A stretch of DNA of 64,000 nt from Mycetocola spongiae (GTDB lineage Bacteria; Actinomycetota; Actinomycetes; Actinomycetales; Microbacteriaceae), in NCBI RefSeq assembly GCF_020424085.1, contig NZ_CP080203.1, positions 2,666,001-2,730,000 of the forward strand. The letters are read 5' to 3'. A program made the position numbers and the translations under genes. This document shows, piece after piece, positions 8,739 to 17,333 of the stretch. The stretch's first letter is position 1, and each line of letters opens with the position of its first letter. Under the pieces are notes generated by a model that did no database searches, had not been told where the DNA came from, and saw nothing but the letters and a program-made list of their open reading frames with translations.

Positions 8739-9956
8739 ATGACCTCCTCTCTTCAGTCCGCTCCCGCGGCGCCGGCACGCACCCGCCTGCCGATGCTGGG
8801 GCTGCTTGCGCTGTCCTTTTCCGTTTTTCTCTCGATCACCGCCGAGATGATGCCCACCGGGCTGCTGCCCGAGATGAGCGCCGAGCTTGGCGTCTCCGAG
8901 GGCCAGATCGGCCTGCTCGTGACGATCTTCGCGTTTACCGTGGTGCTCACAAGTACCACGCTGATCCGGGTGACGCAGCGGCTGCCGCGGCATGCCCTGA
9001 TGATCGCGATCCTGGTGACGCTCGCGGTATGTAATGTGCTGACCGCCGTGATGCCCAGCTATGGCTGGATCGTGGCGGCGCGCGTGATCGGCGGGCTCGC
9101 CCACGGCATGTTCTGGGCGCTGACCCCCGCCTATGCGGCGCGGCTGGTGCCCGCCGAGCTGATCGGTCGCGCGATCACCATCGCCCTGACCGGTGGCACG
9201 CTCGCGATGGTGCTGGGTGTGCCGCTGGGCACCGCGCTGGGACACGCGGTGGGCTGGCGTTTTGCCTTCGCCGGGGTGGCCGTGGCGCTGCTGATCGGGG
9301 CGATTGCCGTGGCGATTTTCCTGCCGCGGGTGCCCGCGGATCCCGCCGATCCCCCGCGCGAGGAGGGTGCACCCAGATCGCGTAATATTGCGCCGATCGC
9401 GCTGCTCTGTGTGGTGGTGGCGCTCACGATGACCGGGTACTACTCGTTCCTGACCTATATTGCGCCGTTCCTGCTGGATCGGGTGGGGCTGCCGGTGGAG
9501 CTGCTGAGTGTGGCGCTGCTGGTCTTTGGTGCGGCGGGGGCCCTGTCGCTGGTATTCACCGGCGGAATCCTCACCCGCTACCCGATTCCGGGAGTGGTGA
9601 TTGGCCTGGCCGGGATCACCGTGACGGTGAGTATCGTGGCGGTCTCCGCGCATATCCCGTGGCTCGTGCTCGCGGCGATGGGCCTCTGGGGGTTCTTTTT
9701 TGGGCTGGTTCCCCCGCTCGCGCAGACCACGATGCTGCGCTCGGCCACGCCGCGGCAGCGCGATACGGCCGGGGCGTTTTATACCACCGCGTTTAACGTG
9801 GGTATTGGTGGCGGGGCGCTCGTGGGGGCCGTGCTGCTGGAAAATATCGGGCTTGGTGCTCTGCCGGTATTTGCCGCGACGCTCACCGCGGTGGCGCTGA
9901 TCCTCTTCCTGATCTCGCGCCGCACGATTGTGGACGCGGTGGCCCGCAACTCCTAG
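8739..9956 (+). CDS. MFS transporter, DHA1-type exporter
   Basis: A 405-residue, 12-helix major facilitator in the cytoplasmic membrane. The N-terminal helix carries AEMMPTGLLPEMSAELGVSEG, typical of the SotB/YdhP/AraJ sugar- or drug-efflux group, followed by the helix-4 segment VIGGLAHGMFWALTPAYAARLV and the motif-C-like GVPLGTALGHAVGWRFAF in helix 5. The long central loop (RVPADPADPPREEGAPRSR) separates the two six-helix halves. The start ATG has no good ribosome binding site. Substrate is unknown; it stands alone between purU (divergent) and the proline-rich protein gene. Confidence 0.85.
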   Translation: MTSSLQSAPAAPARTRLPMLGLLALSFSVFLSITAEMMPTGLLPEMSAELGVSEGQIGLLVTIFAFTVVLTSTTLIRVTQRLPRHALMIAILVTLAVCNVLTAVMPSYGWIVAARVIGGLAHGMFWALTPAYAARLVPAELIGRAITIALTGGTLAMVLGVPLGTALGHAVGWRFAFAGVAVALLIGAIAVAIFLPRVPADPADPPREEGAPRSRNIAPIALLCVVVALTMTGYYSFLTYIAPFLLDRVGLPVELLSVALLVFGAAGALSLVFTGGILTRYPIPGVVIGLAGITVTVSIVAVSAHIPWLVLAAMGLWGFFFGLVPPLAQTTMLRSATPRQRDTAGAFYTTAFNVGIGGGALVGAVLLENIGLGALPVFAATLTAVALILFLISRRTIVDAVARNS

Positions 9957-10082
9957 CGGCACCGCGCGGAAATTTTCCTCCGAATCCGCAGGTGGTTCCG
10001 GGGCTCGATCGGTATAGTGCGGGCTTATTAGCTGCGCAGGGTGGCCCGGTTGCCGCCCGCTGGTCCGAGGTGGAGGAATCGC

Positions 10083-11636
10083 ATGGGCATAAAAAAGACG
10101 GGCAAAACCCCGGATCCGGGGGATCTCCCGGGCCATACCCCGGGCCATACCCCGGGGCCGGGAACACCCGCAGGGGCGGACGCGGTCGAGCCGCCTCCGG
10201 CCGGGGAGGGCGCCCCCACCTCCGGGGCCACCGGCGAGGGTGCGCCCGCGCCCGCGCCCGGGGCGGAGGCCGCGGGCGGGGCGAGTGCCCCCGGGGAATA
10301 TCAGAGCCCCGAGCCGGGGGTGCTCGCCTTTGGGCTGCCCAGCTATGGGCCCATCGCGGATCTGCCGCCGGTCAGGATCTATCACCCGGCCGAGGCCGAG
10401 GCCGAGGGCGAGCGCGAGGCCGACGCCGAGAATGCGGGCCCGCCGGGTCGGCCGTCAGTCCCACCCGCCCCGCCAGCCCCGCCAGCCTCGCCCGGTCCGC
10501 GTGTGGCCTCGGGCCCGCCGTTGCTTTTTCCCGAGGCCCCCGCCGCTCCCACCGGGGGACTTCCCCCATCCGGCGCCGGTCCCGTGCCGCCGCCGCACAT
10601 TCCCTCCGGTCCCGGACCCGCTCCCGAGGTTCCGGGAGTTGGCCCCTCCACCGCCGCGGCTGGGCCGGCGGCCGGTGGCTCGGTTGTGTCGCCCGCTCCC
10701 GCCTCTGGGCCTGCTCCCGCCTCTGGGCCCGCTCCCGTCAACGGTCCTGCTTCCGCCGGTGGGCCCGCTCCTGCCGGGGAGTTTTTCCCGCCGGGTGGTC
10801 CGGTTGTGTCGCCCGCTCCCGCCTCTCCTACCGGTGGGCCTGTTTCCGCCGGTGGCCCCGCTCCTGCCGGGGAGTTTCCCCCGCCGGGTGGTCCGGTTGT
10901 GTCGTCCGCTCATACCGCTCCCGCCGGTGGTCCCGCTCCCGCCTCTGGGCACGCACAGCCGCCGCCTCTTGGCCCCGCCGGTTTTCCCCCGGCGGGTGGC
11001 CCCCATGACGGTTTCGTGCCGGGGGGTTTTCCTCCCGATGGGTTTCCCCCGGCCGCGCCTCCGGATTATCCGGGTCCCGAGGGGCAGCCGGTCCAGCGCG
11101 GCTGGCTCCTGGGGCTGGTATTTGGCGGGGCAGCGCTCCTGGTGGTCGCGATCGTGCTGATCGTGGCCGCCCTACTCTCGCCTCCCGCGGAGCCGCACAC
11201 CGGCCTTCTTCCCGCGCATTCCGACCGGGCCGAGGCCCCCGCGCCCACCCCCACTTCCCTGCCCACCCGCGCCCCGGACCCGTCCTCGTGGCCCCGCATC
11301 ACCGCGGGACCGCCCCCTTCCCTGGACGATGCCGAGGTGCGGGTGCTTACGCTCGACGAAAAATACCGGATGCGCGGCGAGGCCCGCGCGAAGGTGCCGC
11401 AGACCGAGGCCGGCGAACGCTATGCACGCGATTTCCTCTACCTGCTTAACGACCTGAAATTCGCCGTTCAGATCACGGGTTCGGGCACCCCCGAGGGCGA
11501 AAAAATCGCCGATGATGCCGAGGAGCTGGAGCGTAAATTTCTCGCGGGTGAGGACTTCGGGGTGAGCATTAAAATCACGCGCGGGGATGGCTCCGTGTAT
11601 GAATCTGACGGGGCCAATCACTCCCGCGAGGATTAG
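10083..11636 (+). CDS. Proline-rich single-pass membrane protein of unknown function
   Basis: A 517-residue protein. Residues 1-335 are low-complexity Pro/Ala/Gly-rich and presumably cytoplasmic, with near-identical blocks such as GGPAPAGEFFPPGGPVVS. One transmembrane helix (about 339-363, WLLGLVFGGAALLVVAIVLIV) is followed by a Pro/Thr-rich linker and a folded C-terminal domain of about 100 residues (AEVRVLTLDEKYRMRGEARAK ... VSIKITRGDGSVYES) that would be extracellular. ATG 10083 is chosen because GGAGGAATC precedes it. The stop overlaps by 4 nt the stop of the convergent sigma-factor gene. I do not recognise the C-terminal domain. Pro-rich tails of this kind in actinobacteria often accompany division or envelope proteins. 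Confidence 0.75.
   Translation: MGIKKTGKTPDPGDLPGHTPGHTPGPGTPAGADAVEPPPAGEGAPTSGATGEGAPAPAPGAEAAGGASAPGEYQSPEPGVLAFGLPSYGPIADLPPVRIYHPAEAEAEGEREADAENAGPPGRPSVPPAPPAPPASPGPRVASGPPLLFPEAPAAPTGGLPPSGAGPVPPPHIPSGPGPAPEVPGVGPSTAAAGPAAGGSVVSPAPASGPAPASGPAPVNGPASAGGPAPAGEFFPPGGPVVSPAPASPTGGPVSAGGPAPAGEFPPPGGPVVSSAHTAPAGGPAPASGHAQPPPLGPAGFPPAGGPHDGFVPGGFPPDGFPPAAPPDYPGPEGQPVQRGWLLGLVFGGAALLVVAIVLIVAALLSPPAEPHTGLLPAHSDRAEAPAPTPTSLPTRAPDPSSWPRITAGPPPSLDDAEVRVLTLDEKYRMRGEARAKVPQTEAGERYARDFLYLLNDLKFAVQITGSGTPEGEKIADDAEELERKFLAGEDFGVSIKITRGDGSVYESDGANHSRED
10758..10910 (+). repeat. Two direct repeat copies inside the proline-rich gene
   Basis: Two nearly identical DNA blocks of about 60 bp begin at 10758 and 10851 (period 93 bp), each encoding GGPAPAGEF-PPGGPVVS. 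In-frame repeat number could vary between strains. Confidence 0.7.
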
Positions 11637-13516
11637 CCCGGACCCACCCGGGTGCTGAGCCAACGCGAGGGGCCGATCCGTTCCGATCCCGCCGGGTCCC
11701 GATAGAGCAGTTCCAGGGTGTGCTCACCGGGGGCAATATCCGCGGACTCGATCTGTGCGAGCCCCACGCCATGCGGGGGGATGCTGCCCTCGTCCAGGAT
11801 TACCCCGGCGGAGAGCAGCCGGAAGCGGGTGCCGGGGATCCCTGTCACGGCCACGTGATAGCGGCCGTCTATCGCGGGCAGCCGCAGGGTCTCCGGCAGC
11901 TGAAAGCGCGGGGATTCCTGCGTGACCGGCAGCGGTTCCGCATCCGGGGAGACCCGGCCATTTAGTTCCTGCCGCACGATCAGGGTGTGCTCCCCGCGCG
12001 CCAGCGTCACGGGCGGGGATACCCAGAGTCCCGAGCCGGGCACCGTGAGCGTGGCCAGCGCGGGGCCGTTCGCCTCCGCGTGGATGCTCAGGAGCGCGCC
12101 GGGCTCCCCGCTGCCCGAGAGGATCGGCGCGAGGGTGCCGCCCGCGGTATCCACCGCGAGCGAGCCGGGAACCGCGGGGACGGGCGAGGGGCGGTCCCCG
12201 GTGGGAGAGGGCGTGGGAACCGGGGTGGGCGTGGGCGAGGGAGCCGAGGTAGGTGTGGGGGTGGGCGTGGGAACCCGGGTGGAGGTGGAGGTGGGGGTGG
12301 GCGAGGGAACCGGGGTGGGCGCGGGCCGCAGCGGAGTCCCCATCGCCGGGAGCGGTGCGGCGGAGGGGAGCGGGGATTCCCCGGGCCCGAGGGGTTCCGC
12401 GGAGGCCTCCCCGCGCCGGGGCTCGGCGGGCAGCGCGCCCGGGAGCGGCCCGGGGGAGGGGGTGGCCGGGGGCGTGGAATCTCCCGGTTCGGCGGGCCCC
12501 GGCGCACCTAAACTGCCCGGGGCCGCCGCCTCGGAACCACCAAAGATCTGCGGATAAAACACGGCGACACCGCTCGCGGCCAGCACCGCGCCTCCCACCA
12601 CCAGCGCCAGGGTGAGGGCCGCGGAGGCGGAGACGGATGCCGTTGTCCCCACCGAGGTGGGCCGAATAGCGGCCCCGGGATCGGTCGCGAGCGTCGCGGG
12701 CAGCGGTGCCGCGACCGCGGCGGAGGAGCCCAGATCCAGCCAGGCCAGATAACCGGCCGCGCCGCCGCCGAGCAGCAGCGGGGCCAGCAATACCCGCAGA
12801 TGCGAGACCACCTCGCGCGCCTCATGATCGGCCGCGCTACAGGACACACAGCCCAGAAGATGGGCACTCAGCCGCTCGCGATGCCGGGCCGAGAGCGCGC
12901 CGCGGGCATGCGAGCCGAGCCGGGGCACACTCCACTCGCACTCGGGGTTGAGGCCGGGCTCGGCCAGGTGCGCCTGGACCCAGGCCAGGCGCAGCCCCTC
13001 GCGTGCCCGATAGGCGAGGGCGGAGATGGAATTGGAATCCGTGCCCAGGACCACCGTGAGCTCGCGCGGGCTGAGCCGCTCTACCTCGGTATACCAGAGC
13101 ACCTCCTGCCAGCGTTCGGGGAGCGTGCGAAAGGCGGCGCCAAGAAACGTGCCGTCGAGTTCGAGGGCCCGCGCCTCCTCGCTGGAATCGGGATGAATCA
13201 CCTCGTCGAGGAACGGATCGGCGTCCTCGAGCTGGCCGCGTCCCCAGGCGGCGGCGGTATTGCGCACGGTGGTGAAGAGATAGGCCCGGAACGCGCTCTC
13301 GGGGCCGGACCCGCCCAGGAGTGCACGATAGATCCGGCTAAATGATTCCTGCACCAGGTCCTCGGCGTCAAAACGCGTGGTGGTGGCGCGGGCCACGGCG
13401 AGGGCGGCGGGGCTGTGCCTGCGCCAGAGCTCCGCGAAGGCGCGCTGGTCTCCGGCTCTGACGGCGGCAATTAGTGCGGCATCTGTTCGCGGGTCGTTCG
13501 GGTTGATCGCGGACAC
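11633..13516 (-). CDS. Membrane-tethered ECF sigma factor with zinc-finger and extracellular domain
   Basis: A 627-residue fusion. Sigma region 2 lies at about 16-83 (DQRAFAELWRRHSPAALAVAR, FDAEDLVQESFSRIYRALLG) and region 4 at about 120-185 (FRTLPERWQEVLWYTEVERLS, ELTVVLGTDSNSISALAYRAREGLR). An anti-sigma-type zinc motif HLLGCVSC (H-x3-C-x2-C) follows near residue 220. Two hydrophobic stretches (about 240-262 and 290-315) are followed by a Pro/Thr stalk with TPTPTPTS-type repeats (about 345-440) and a beta-rich C-terminal part of about 180 residues. GTG 13516 is chosen because AAGGAAGGA lies about 6 nt upstream. The likely role is sensing an envelope signal and releasing or exposing the sigma domain; targets are unknown. 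It may resemble the described actinobacterial fused ECF groups. Confidence 0.82.
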   Translation of the reverse strand: MSAINPNDPRTDAALIAAVRAGDQRAFAELWRRHSPAALAVARATTTRFDAEDLVQESFSRIYRALLGGSGPESAFRAYLFTTVRNTAAAWGRGQLEDADPFLDEVIHPDSSEEARALELDGTFLGAAFRTLPERWQEVLWYTEVERLSPRELTVVLGTDSNSISALAYRAREGLRLAWVQAHLAEPGLNPECEWSVPRLGSHARGALSARHRERLSAHLLGCVSCSAADHEAREVVSHLRVLLAPLLLGGGAAGYLAWLDLGSSAAVAAPLPATLATDPGAAIRPTSVGTTASVSASAALTLALVVGGAVLAASGVAVFYPQIFGGSEAAAPGSLGAPGPAEPGDSTPPATPSPGPLPGALPAEPRRGEASAEPLGPGESPLPSAAPLPAMGTPLRPAPTPVPSPTPTSTSTRVPTPTPTPTSAPSPTPTPVPTPSPTGDRPSPVPAVPGSLAVDTAGGTLAPILSGSGEPGALLSIHAEANGPALATLTVPGSGLWVSPPVTLARGEHTLIVRQELNGRVSPDAEPLPVTQESPRFQLPETLRLPAIDGRYHVAVTGIPGTRFRLLSAGVILDEGSIPPHGVGLAQIESADIAPGEHTLELLYRDPAGSERIGPSRWLSTRVGPG

Positions 13517-13752
13517 GGGTAGTCCTTCCTTCACTGCAATTCCGGGGCGCAACTCCGGAGACGTCCTGCGGGCGGGCTTCCGCCGTATGGGGTATCAAGA
13601 CGCGCAAGCGAGGCTACATAACATTCGTGCAAGACGCAATATTCGGCGCGATATCCGTGCCGCCGGGAAGCCGGGACACGGCCGTTCGCCGCGAGCGCAC
13701 AGCGAATAATTTTCCGCGTATTTTTCCGAATTGGGGTCCCAATTTGGCCCGA

Positions 13753-13851
13753 TTGACAGAAATATTCCGGAATTTTGGCCGTACCGGTAGGGCGACCCCG
13801 CGCGGACTTGGTAGATTGGTTACCTCAGGCCACCCACGTGACGGAGACCTC
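13753..13851 (+). promoter_or_regulatory. Candidate promoter region of the mrp operon
   Basis: TTGACA at 13753-13758 is a perfect -35 match, but no convincing -10 follows at 17 nt. ATTCCGGAAT (13764-13773), a perfect palindrome, and an imperfect AATTGGG/CCCAATT repeat just upstream could bind a regulator. The roughly 335-nt divergent region shared with the sigma-factor gene otherwise shows nothing definite. Confidence 0.3.
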
Positions 13852-16806
13852 ATGGCGACGATTTTGACCATCTTCCTGGTGCTCTCCGTCGCGACTCCAT
13901 TTCTCACCCGTGTCCTCTCCACGAGGGTCTTCTACGTCATCGCCCTCGTCCCCGCCGGCACCTTCGTCTGGACGCTGCTGCAGGGAAATACCATCCGCGA
14001 GCACGGCGCGATCACCGAGTTCATTCCCTGGGTACCGCAGCTGGACCTGGCGCTCTCCTTCCGCATGGACACCCTCGCCTGGCTGCTGGCCCTGGTTGTG
14101 TCCGGCGTGGGCGCGCTGGTCCTGATCTATTGCGCCCGCTATTTCAGCCCGCGCGAGCCCGGTCTCGGCCGCTTTGCCGCGCTCCTCTTTGCCTTCGCCG
14201 GCACCATGTTTGGGCTGGTCACCGCTGACGACGCGATCCTGATGTTCATGTTCTGGGAGATCACGAGTGTGCTCTCCTATCTGTTGATCGGCCACTATAC
14301 GGGCAAGAAGGAGAGCCGCGGAGCCGCGCTTCAGGCGCTCCTGGTCACCACCTTTGGTGGGCTCGTGATGCTGGTTGGTGTCATCATGATCTCGGTCCAG
14401 GCGGGCACCACCTCGCTCTCGGGAATCGTCGCGGCCGCGCTGACGGGCCCGGCCACCACCGTGGCCATCCTGCTGATCCTGGTGGGCGCACTCTCCAAGT
14501 CCGCGATCGTCCCGTTCCACTTCTGGCTGCCCGCCGCGATGGCCGCCCCGACCCCCGTGAGCGCCTATCTGCATGCCGCCGCGATGGTCAAGGCCGGCAT
14601 CTATCTGGTGGCCCGCCTCGCCCCCGGCTATTCCGATACCCCCGGCTGGAAGACCGTGCTGATCGGCCTGGGCGTCTGGACCATGCTCGTGGGCGCCTGG
14701 CGCTCCCTGCGGCAATACGACCTGAAGCTGGTCCTGGCCTATGGCACCGTGAGCCAGCTCGGATTCCTGATGGTGGTGGTGGGCTTTGGTACGCCCGATG
14801 CCGCGCTCGCGGGTATCGCGCTGCTGCTCGCCCATGCCGTCTATAAGGCCACACTCTTCCTCTCGGTGGGTATCATCGACCACACCGCGGGCACCCGCGA
14901 TTGGCGTCAGCTCTCGGGCCTGGGCCGGCGCATGCCGGGCCTCGCCGTGATCGCCGGAATCGCAATCGCCTCGATGGCGGGCCTGCCACCCCTGTTTGGT
15001 TTTGTCGCCAAGGAGGCCGTATTTGGTGCGTTCTTTGATGCCGCGCTGCACGGCGATGTTTTTGGCTGGATTGCGCTGATCGGTACCGCGCTCGGCTCGG
15101 CCATGACCGTGGCCTATAGCGTGCGCTTCTTCTGGGGAGCATTTGCCACCCGCCGCGGTCAGAAGGCCACCAAGCTGCACCACCGCGACCGCGGAATCCT
15201 GGTGGCCCCCGCGATTCTCTCGCTCGCCTCGATTGGCCTGGGCATCTTCGCCACCGCGCTGAACCCCTGGGTCGAGGCCTATCCGCGCAGCTTCCCGGGC
15301 GAGGGGCATGCGCACCTCGCGCTGTGGCACGGCTTTGAGCCCGCGCTGGGCCTGTCCGCAGTGGTGATCCTGATCGGTTGCCTGATCTTCTGGCAGCGCG
15401 CCCGCGTGGCCCGCCTGCAGGAGGCACTGCCGCCCCTCGTGGACTCCTCGCGCGGCTATTGGACGGTCACCCGCGTGGTGGACCGCGTCTCGGCGAAGGT
15501 CACAATCTTTGGCCAGCGCGGCGGCCTGCCCCAGTATCTGTCCACGATCCTGGTGGTCTTTGTTCTCACCCTGGGCACGCTCGCGGTGATCGGCCGCAGC
15601 TGGCCCGAGGAGGTGCGCCTCTTCGACTATCCGCAGCAGGTTGTGATCGCCGTGGTCATGGCCCTGGCCACCCTCGGCGCCGCCTGGACCCGCAAGCGCA
15701 TGGCCGCGGTGCTCCTGGTCGGCGTGACCGGCTTCGGAATGGTCGCGCTTTTTGCCTTCCACGGCGCCCCGGATCTCGCGCTGACCCAGGCGCTGGTCGA
15801 GACCATCACGATCATCGCGTTTGTGCTGGTCCTGCGTCGCCTGCCCGGCAAGAGCCAGAAGCTGGTGAACCGGGTGCACCGCGTGCGCCGCGCGATCATC
15901 GCGATCGGTACCGGAGCGGTCATGGGCGCGATCGCGCTGATCGCGCTGGGTGCCCGCGGCGAGCCCACGATCGCCCTGAAGCTGCCGCAGCTGGCGTTTG
16001 AGGAGGGCCACGGCCGCAATGTGGTAAACGTGGCGCTCGTGGATATCCGTGCCTGGGACACCATGGGCGAAATCTCCGTGCTGGTGGTTTTTGCCACCGG
16101 TATCGCGAGCCTGCTCTTTGTCTCCGGCCGCGCGGATCTGCTGCCGCGCGTGGCCCGCCGCGTGGTGGGTGCCCGCGCCCGCCGGATGGCCCCGCTGCCC
16201 GATCCCGATGTGCCCAATACCCATCTGGAGGAGCGCCAGTCCTGGCTCGTGGGCGGCGGCTCGATTGCGAGCGCCAACCGCTCGATCCTGCTTGAGGTGC
16301 TGGTGCGCCTGATGTTCCACCCGGCCATCGTGGTCTCGATCTTCCTGCTCTTTGTGGGGCATAACTCGCCCGGTGGCGGTTTTGCCGGCGGCCTGCTCGC
16401 GGGCCTCGCCCTGGTATTCCGCTATCTCGCGGGGGGCCGCCACGAACTGCGCGAGGCCATCCCGATCGACGCCGGAAAACTCCTCGGCCTGGGGCTGTTC
16501 CTGGCCGTGGGTACCGCGATTGGTTCGCTGTTCTTTGGCGCCGAGATTCTCACCACGGCATATCTCTCCACGGATATTCCGGTTCTGGGACATATCTCCA
16601 TTGGCACGTCCACGATCTTTGATATTGGCGTCTATCTGGTGGTGGTGGGCCTGGTGCTGGATATCCTGCGCTCGCTGGGTGCCGAGGTGGACCGCCAGCA
16701 GGACCTGGCCAATATCGCCGATGAGAGCACCGATGAGTTCAGCCCCGGCCAGCAGCAACCCAATGACGATGCCTGGATTTCGAGCCGACGAGGAGAGAAA
16801 AAATGA
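13852..16806 (+). CDS. mrpA: Mrp antiporter subunit A fused to subunit B
   Basis: A 984-residue, roughly 25-helix protein, the large subunit of the Mrp Na+(K+)/H+ antiporter, homologous to NuoL. The proton-channel core includes MFWEITSVLSYLLIGHYTG (about 135), the Lys-bearing helix VGALSKSAIVPFHFWLPAAM (about 210-230) with ATPVSAYLHAAAMVKAG-like sequence after it, and the TVSQLGFLMVVVGF segment. The C-terminal region first shows the MrpA/B domain (FHGAPDLALTQALVETITI) and then a full MrpB module (GHNSPGGGFAGGLLAGLALVF). This fused form explains why no separate mrpB exists. ATG 13852 has GGAGA just upstream. It exchanges monovalent cations for protons and supports pH and salt homeostasis. Confidence 0.93.
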   Translation: MATILTIFLVLSVATPFLTRVLSTRVFYVIALVPAGTFVWTLLQGNTIREHGAITEFIPWVPQLDLALSFRMDTLAWLLALVVSGVGALVLIYCARYFSPREPGLGRFAALLFAFAGTMFGLVTADDAILMFMFWEITSVLSYLLIGHYTGKKESRGAALQALLVTTFGGLVMLVGVIMISVQAGTTSLSGIVAAALTGPATTVAILLILVGALSKSAIVPFHFWLPAAMAAPTPVSAYLHAAAMVKAGIYLVARLAPGYSDTPGWKTVLIGLGVWTMLVGAWRSLRQYDLKLVLAYGTVSQLGFLMVVVGFGTPDAALAGIALLLAHAVYKATLFLSVGIIDHTAGTRDWRQLSGLGRRMPGLAVIAGIAIASMAGLPPLFGFVAKEAVFGAFFDAALHGDVFGWIALIGTALGSAMTVAYSVRFFWGAFATRRGQKATKLHHRDRGILVAPAILSLASIGLGIFATALNPWVEAYPRSFPGEGHAHLALWHGFEPALGLSAVVILIGCLIFWQRARVARLQEALPPLVDSSRGYWTVTRVVDRVSAKVTIFGQRGGLPQYLSTILVVFVLTLGTLAVIGRSWPEEVRLFDYPQQVVIAVVMALATLGAAWTRKRMAAVLLVGVTGFGMVALFAFHGAPDLALTQALVETITIIAFVLVLRRLPGKSQKLVNRVHRVRRAIIAIGTGAVMGAIALIALGARGEPTIALKLPQLAFEEGHGRNVVNVALVDIRAWDTMGEISVLVVFATGIASLLFVSGRADLLPRVARRVVGARARRMAPLPDPDVPNTHLEERQSWLVGGGSIASANRSILLEVLVRLMFHPAIVVSIFLLFVGHNSPGGGFAGGLLAGLALVFRYLAGGRHELREAIPIDAGKLLGLGLFLAVGTAIGSLFFGAEILTTAYLSTDIPVLGHISIGTSTIFDIGVYLVVVGLVLDILRSLGAEVDRQQDLANIADESTDEFSPGQQQPNDDAWISSRRGEKK

Positions 16807-17333
16807 GCGCCTCCCTCACCCTCGTCCTGCTGATGTCGCTGATGTACTCGGTGGGCATCTATGTGATGCTTGAGCGCAGCCTGACCCGCTTCCTGATCGG
16901 CTTCCTGCTGGTGGGAAACGCCACCAATATCCTGATCTTCCTGATGAGTGGGCACAGCGGAAACGCGCCCCTGGTCACGGGCGGCCCGGGCGATGCCGAC
17001 ATGGTGGACCCGCTGCCGCAGATCATGATCCTCACCGCGATTGTCATCAATTTTGGTGTCACCGCGTTTGTGCTTGCGCTGATCTACCGCACCTGGTGGC
17101 TCGCGCAGCTCGGCGATGAGGGCGATACCCTGCCCGATGACCACCTGCACGATACCGAGCAGGACTCCGAGGAGGCCTTCCGCCAGGTGGACGAGGACGA
17201 TGAGGCCATTCAGCGGGTACTGGACGCCAGTAACGAGCACAGCGAGGGCTTCTCGGGTGAGTTCGCGACCGGCATGATCCCCGCGCAATCCGAACAGATT
17301 TCCGAAGATAACCGAGGGGAGGCCGGCAAATGA
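16803..17333 (+). CDS. mrpC: Mrp antiporter subunit C
   Basis: A NuoK-like subunit with three transmembrane helices (LMYSVGIYVMLERSLTRFLIGFLLVGNATN; DPLPQIMILTAIVINFGVTAFVLALIYRTW). The 176-residue product is longer than the usual roughly 115 because of an acidic C-terminal tail (DEGDTLPDDHLHDTEQDSEE...) of about 70 residues. It overlaps mrpA by 4 nt (ATGA), so translation is coupled. Confidence 0.93.
   Translation: MSASLTLVLLMSLMYSVGIYVMLERSLTRFLIGFLLVGNATNILIFLMSGHSGNAPLVTGGPGDADMVDPLPQIMILTAIVINFGVTAFVLALIYRTWWLAQLGDEGDTLPDDHLHDTEQDSEEAFRQVDEDDEAIQRVLDASNEHSEGFSGEFATGMIPAQSEQISEDNRGEAGK

Noticed and set aside
8721-10385. Minus-strand open frame of 554 codons opposite the MFS gene
   Set aside because: Low-complexity Arg/His/Gln/Gly composition; the MFS protein on the plus strand has clear helices and motifs.
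12180-12330. GGTGGG/GTGGGC-rich tract resembling a tandem repeat or G-quadruplex region
   Set aside because: It is explained by the Pro/Thr (TPTPTPTS) stalk codons of the tethered sigma factor; no regular DNA period was found.
13825-16758. Minus-strand open frame of 977 codons opposite mrpA
   Set aside because: His/Gln/Gly/Arg-rich product typical of antisense frames in GC-rich genes; mrpA is clearly the coding strand.
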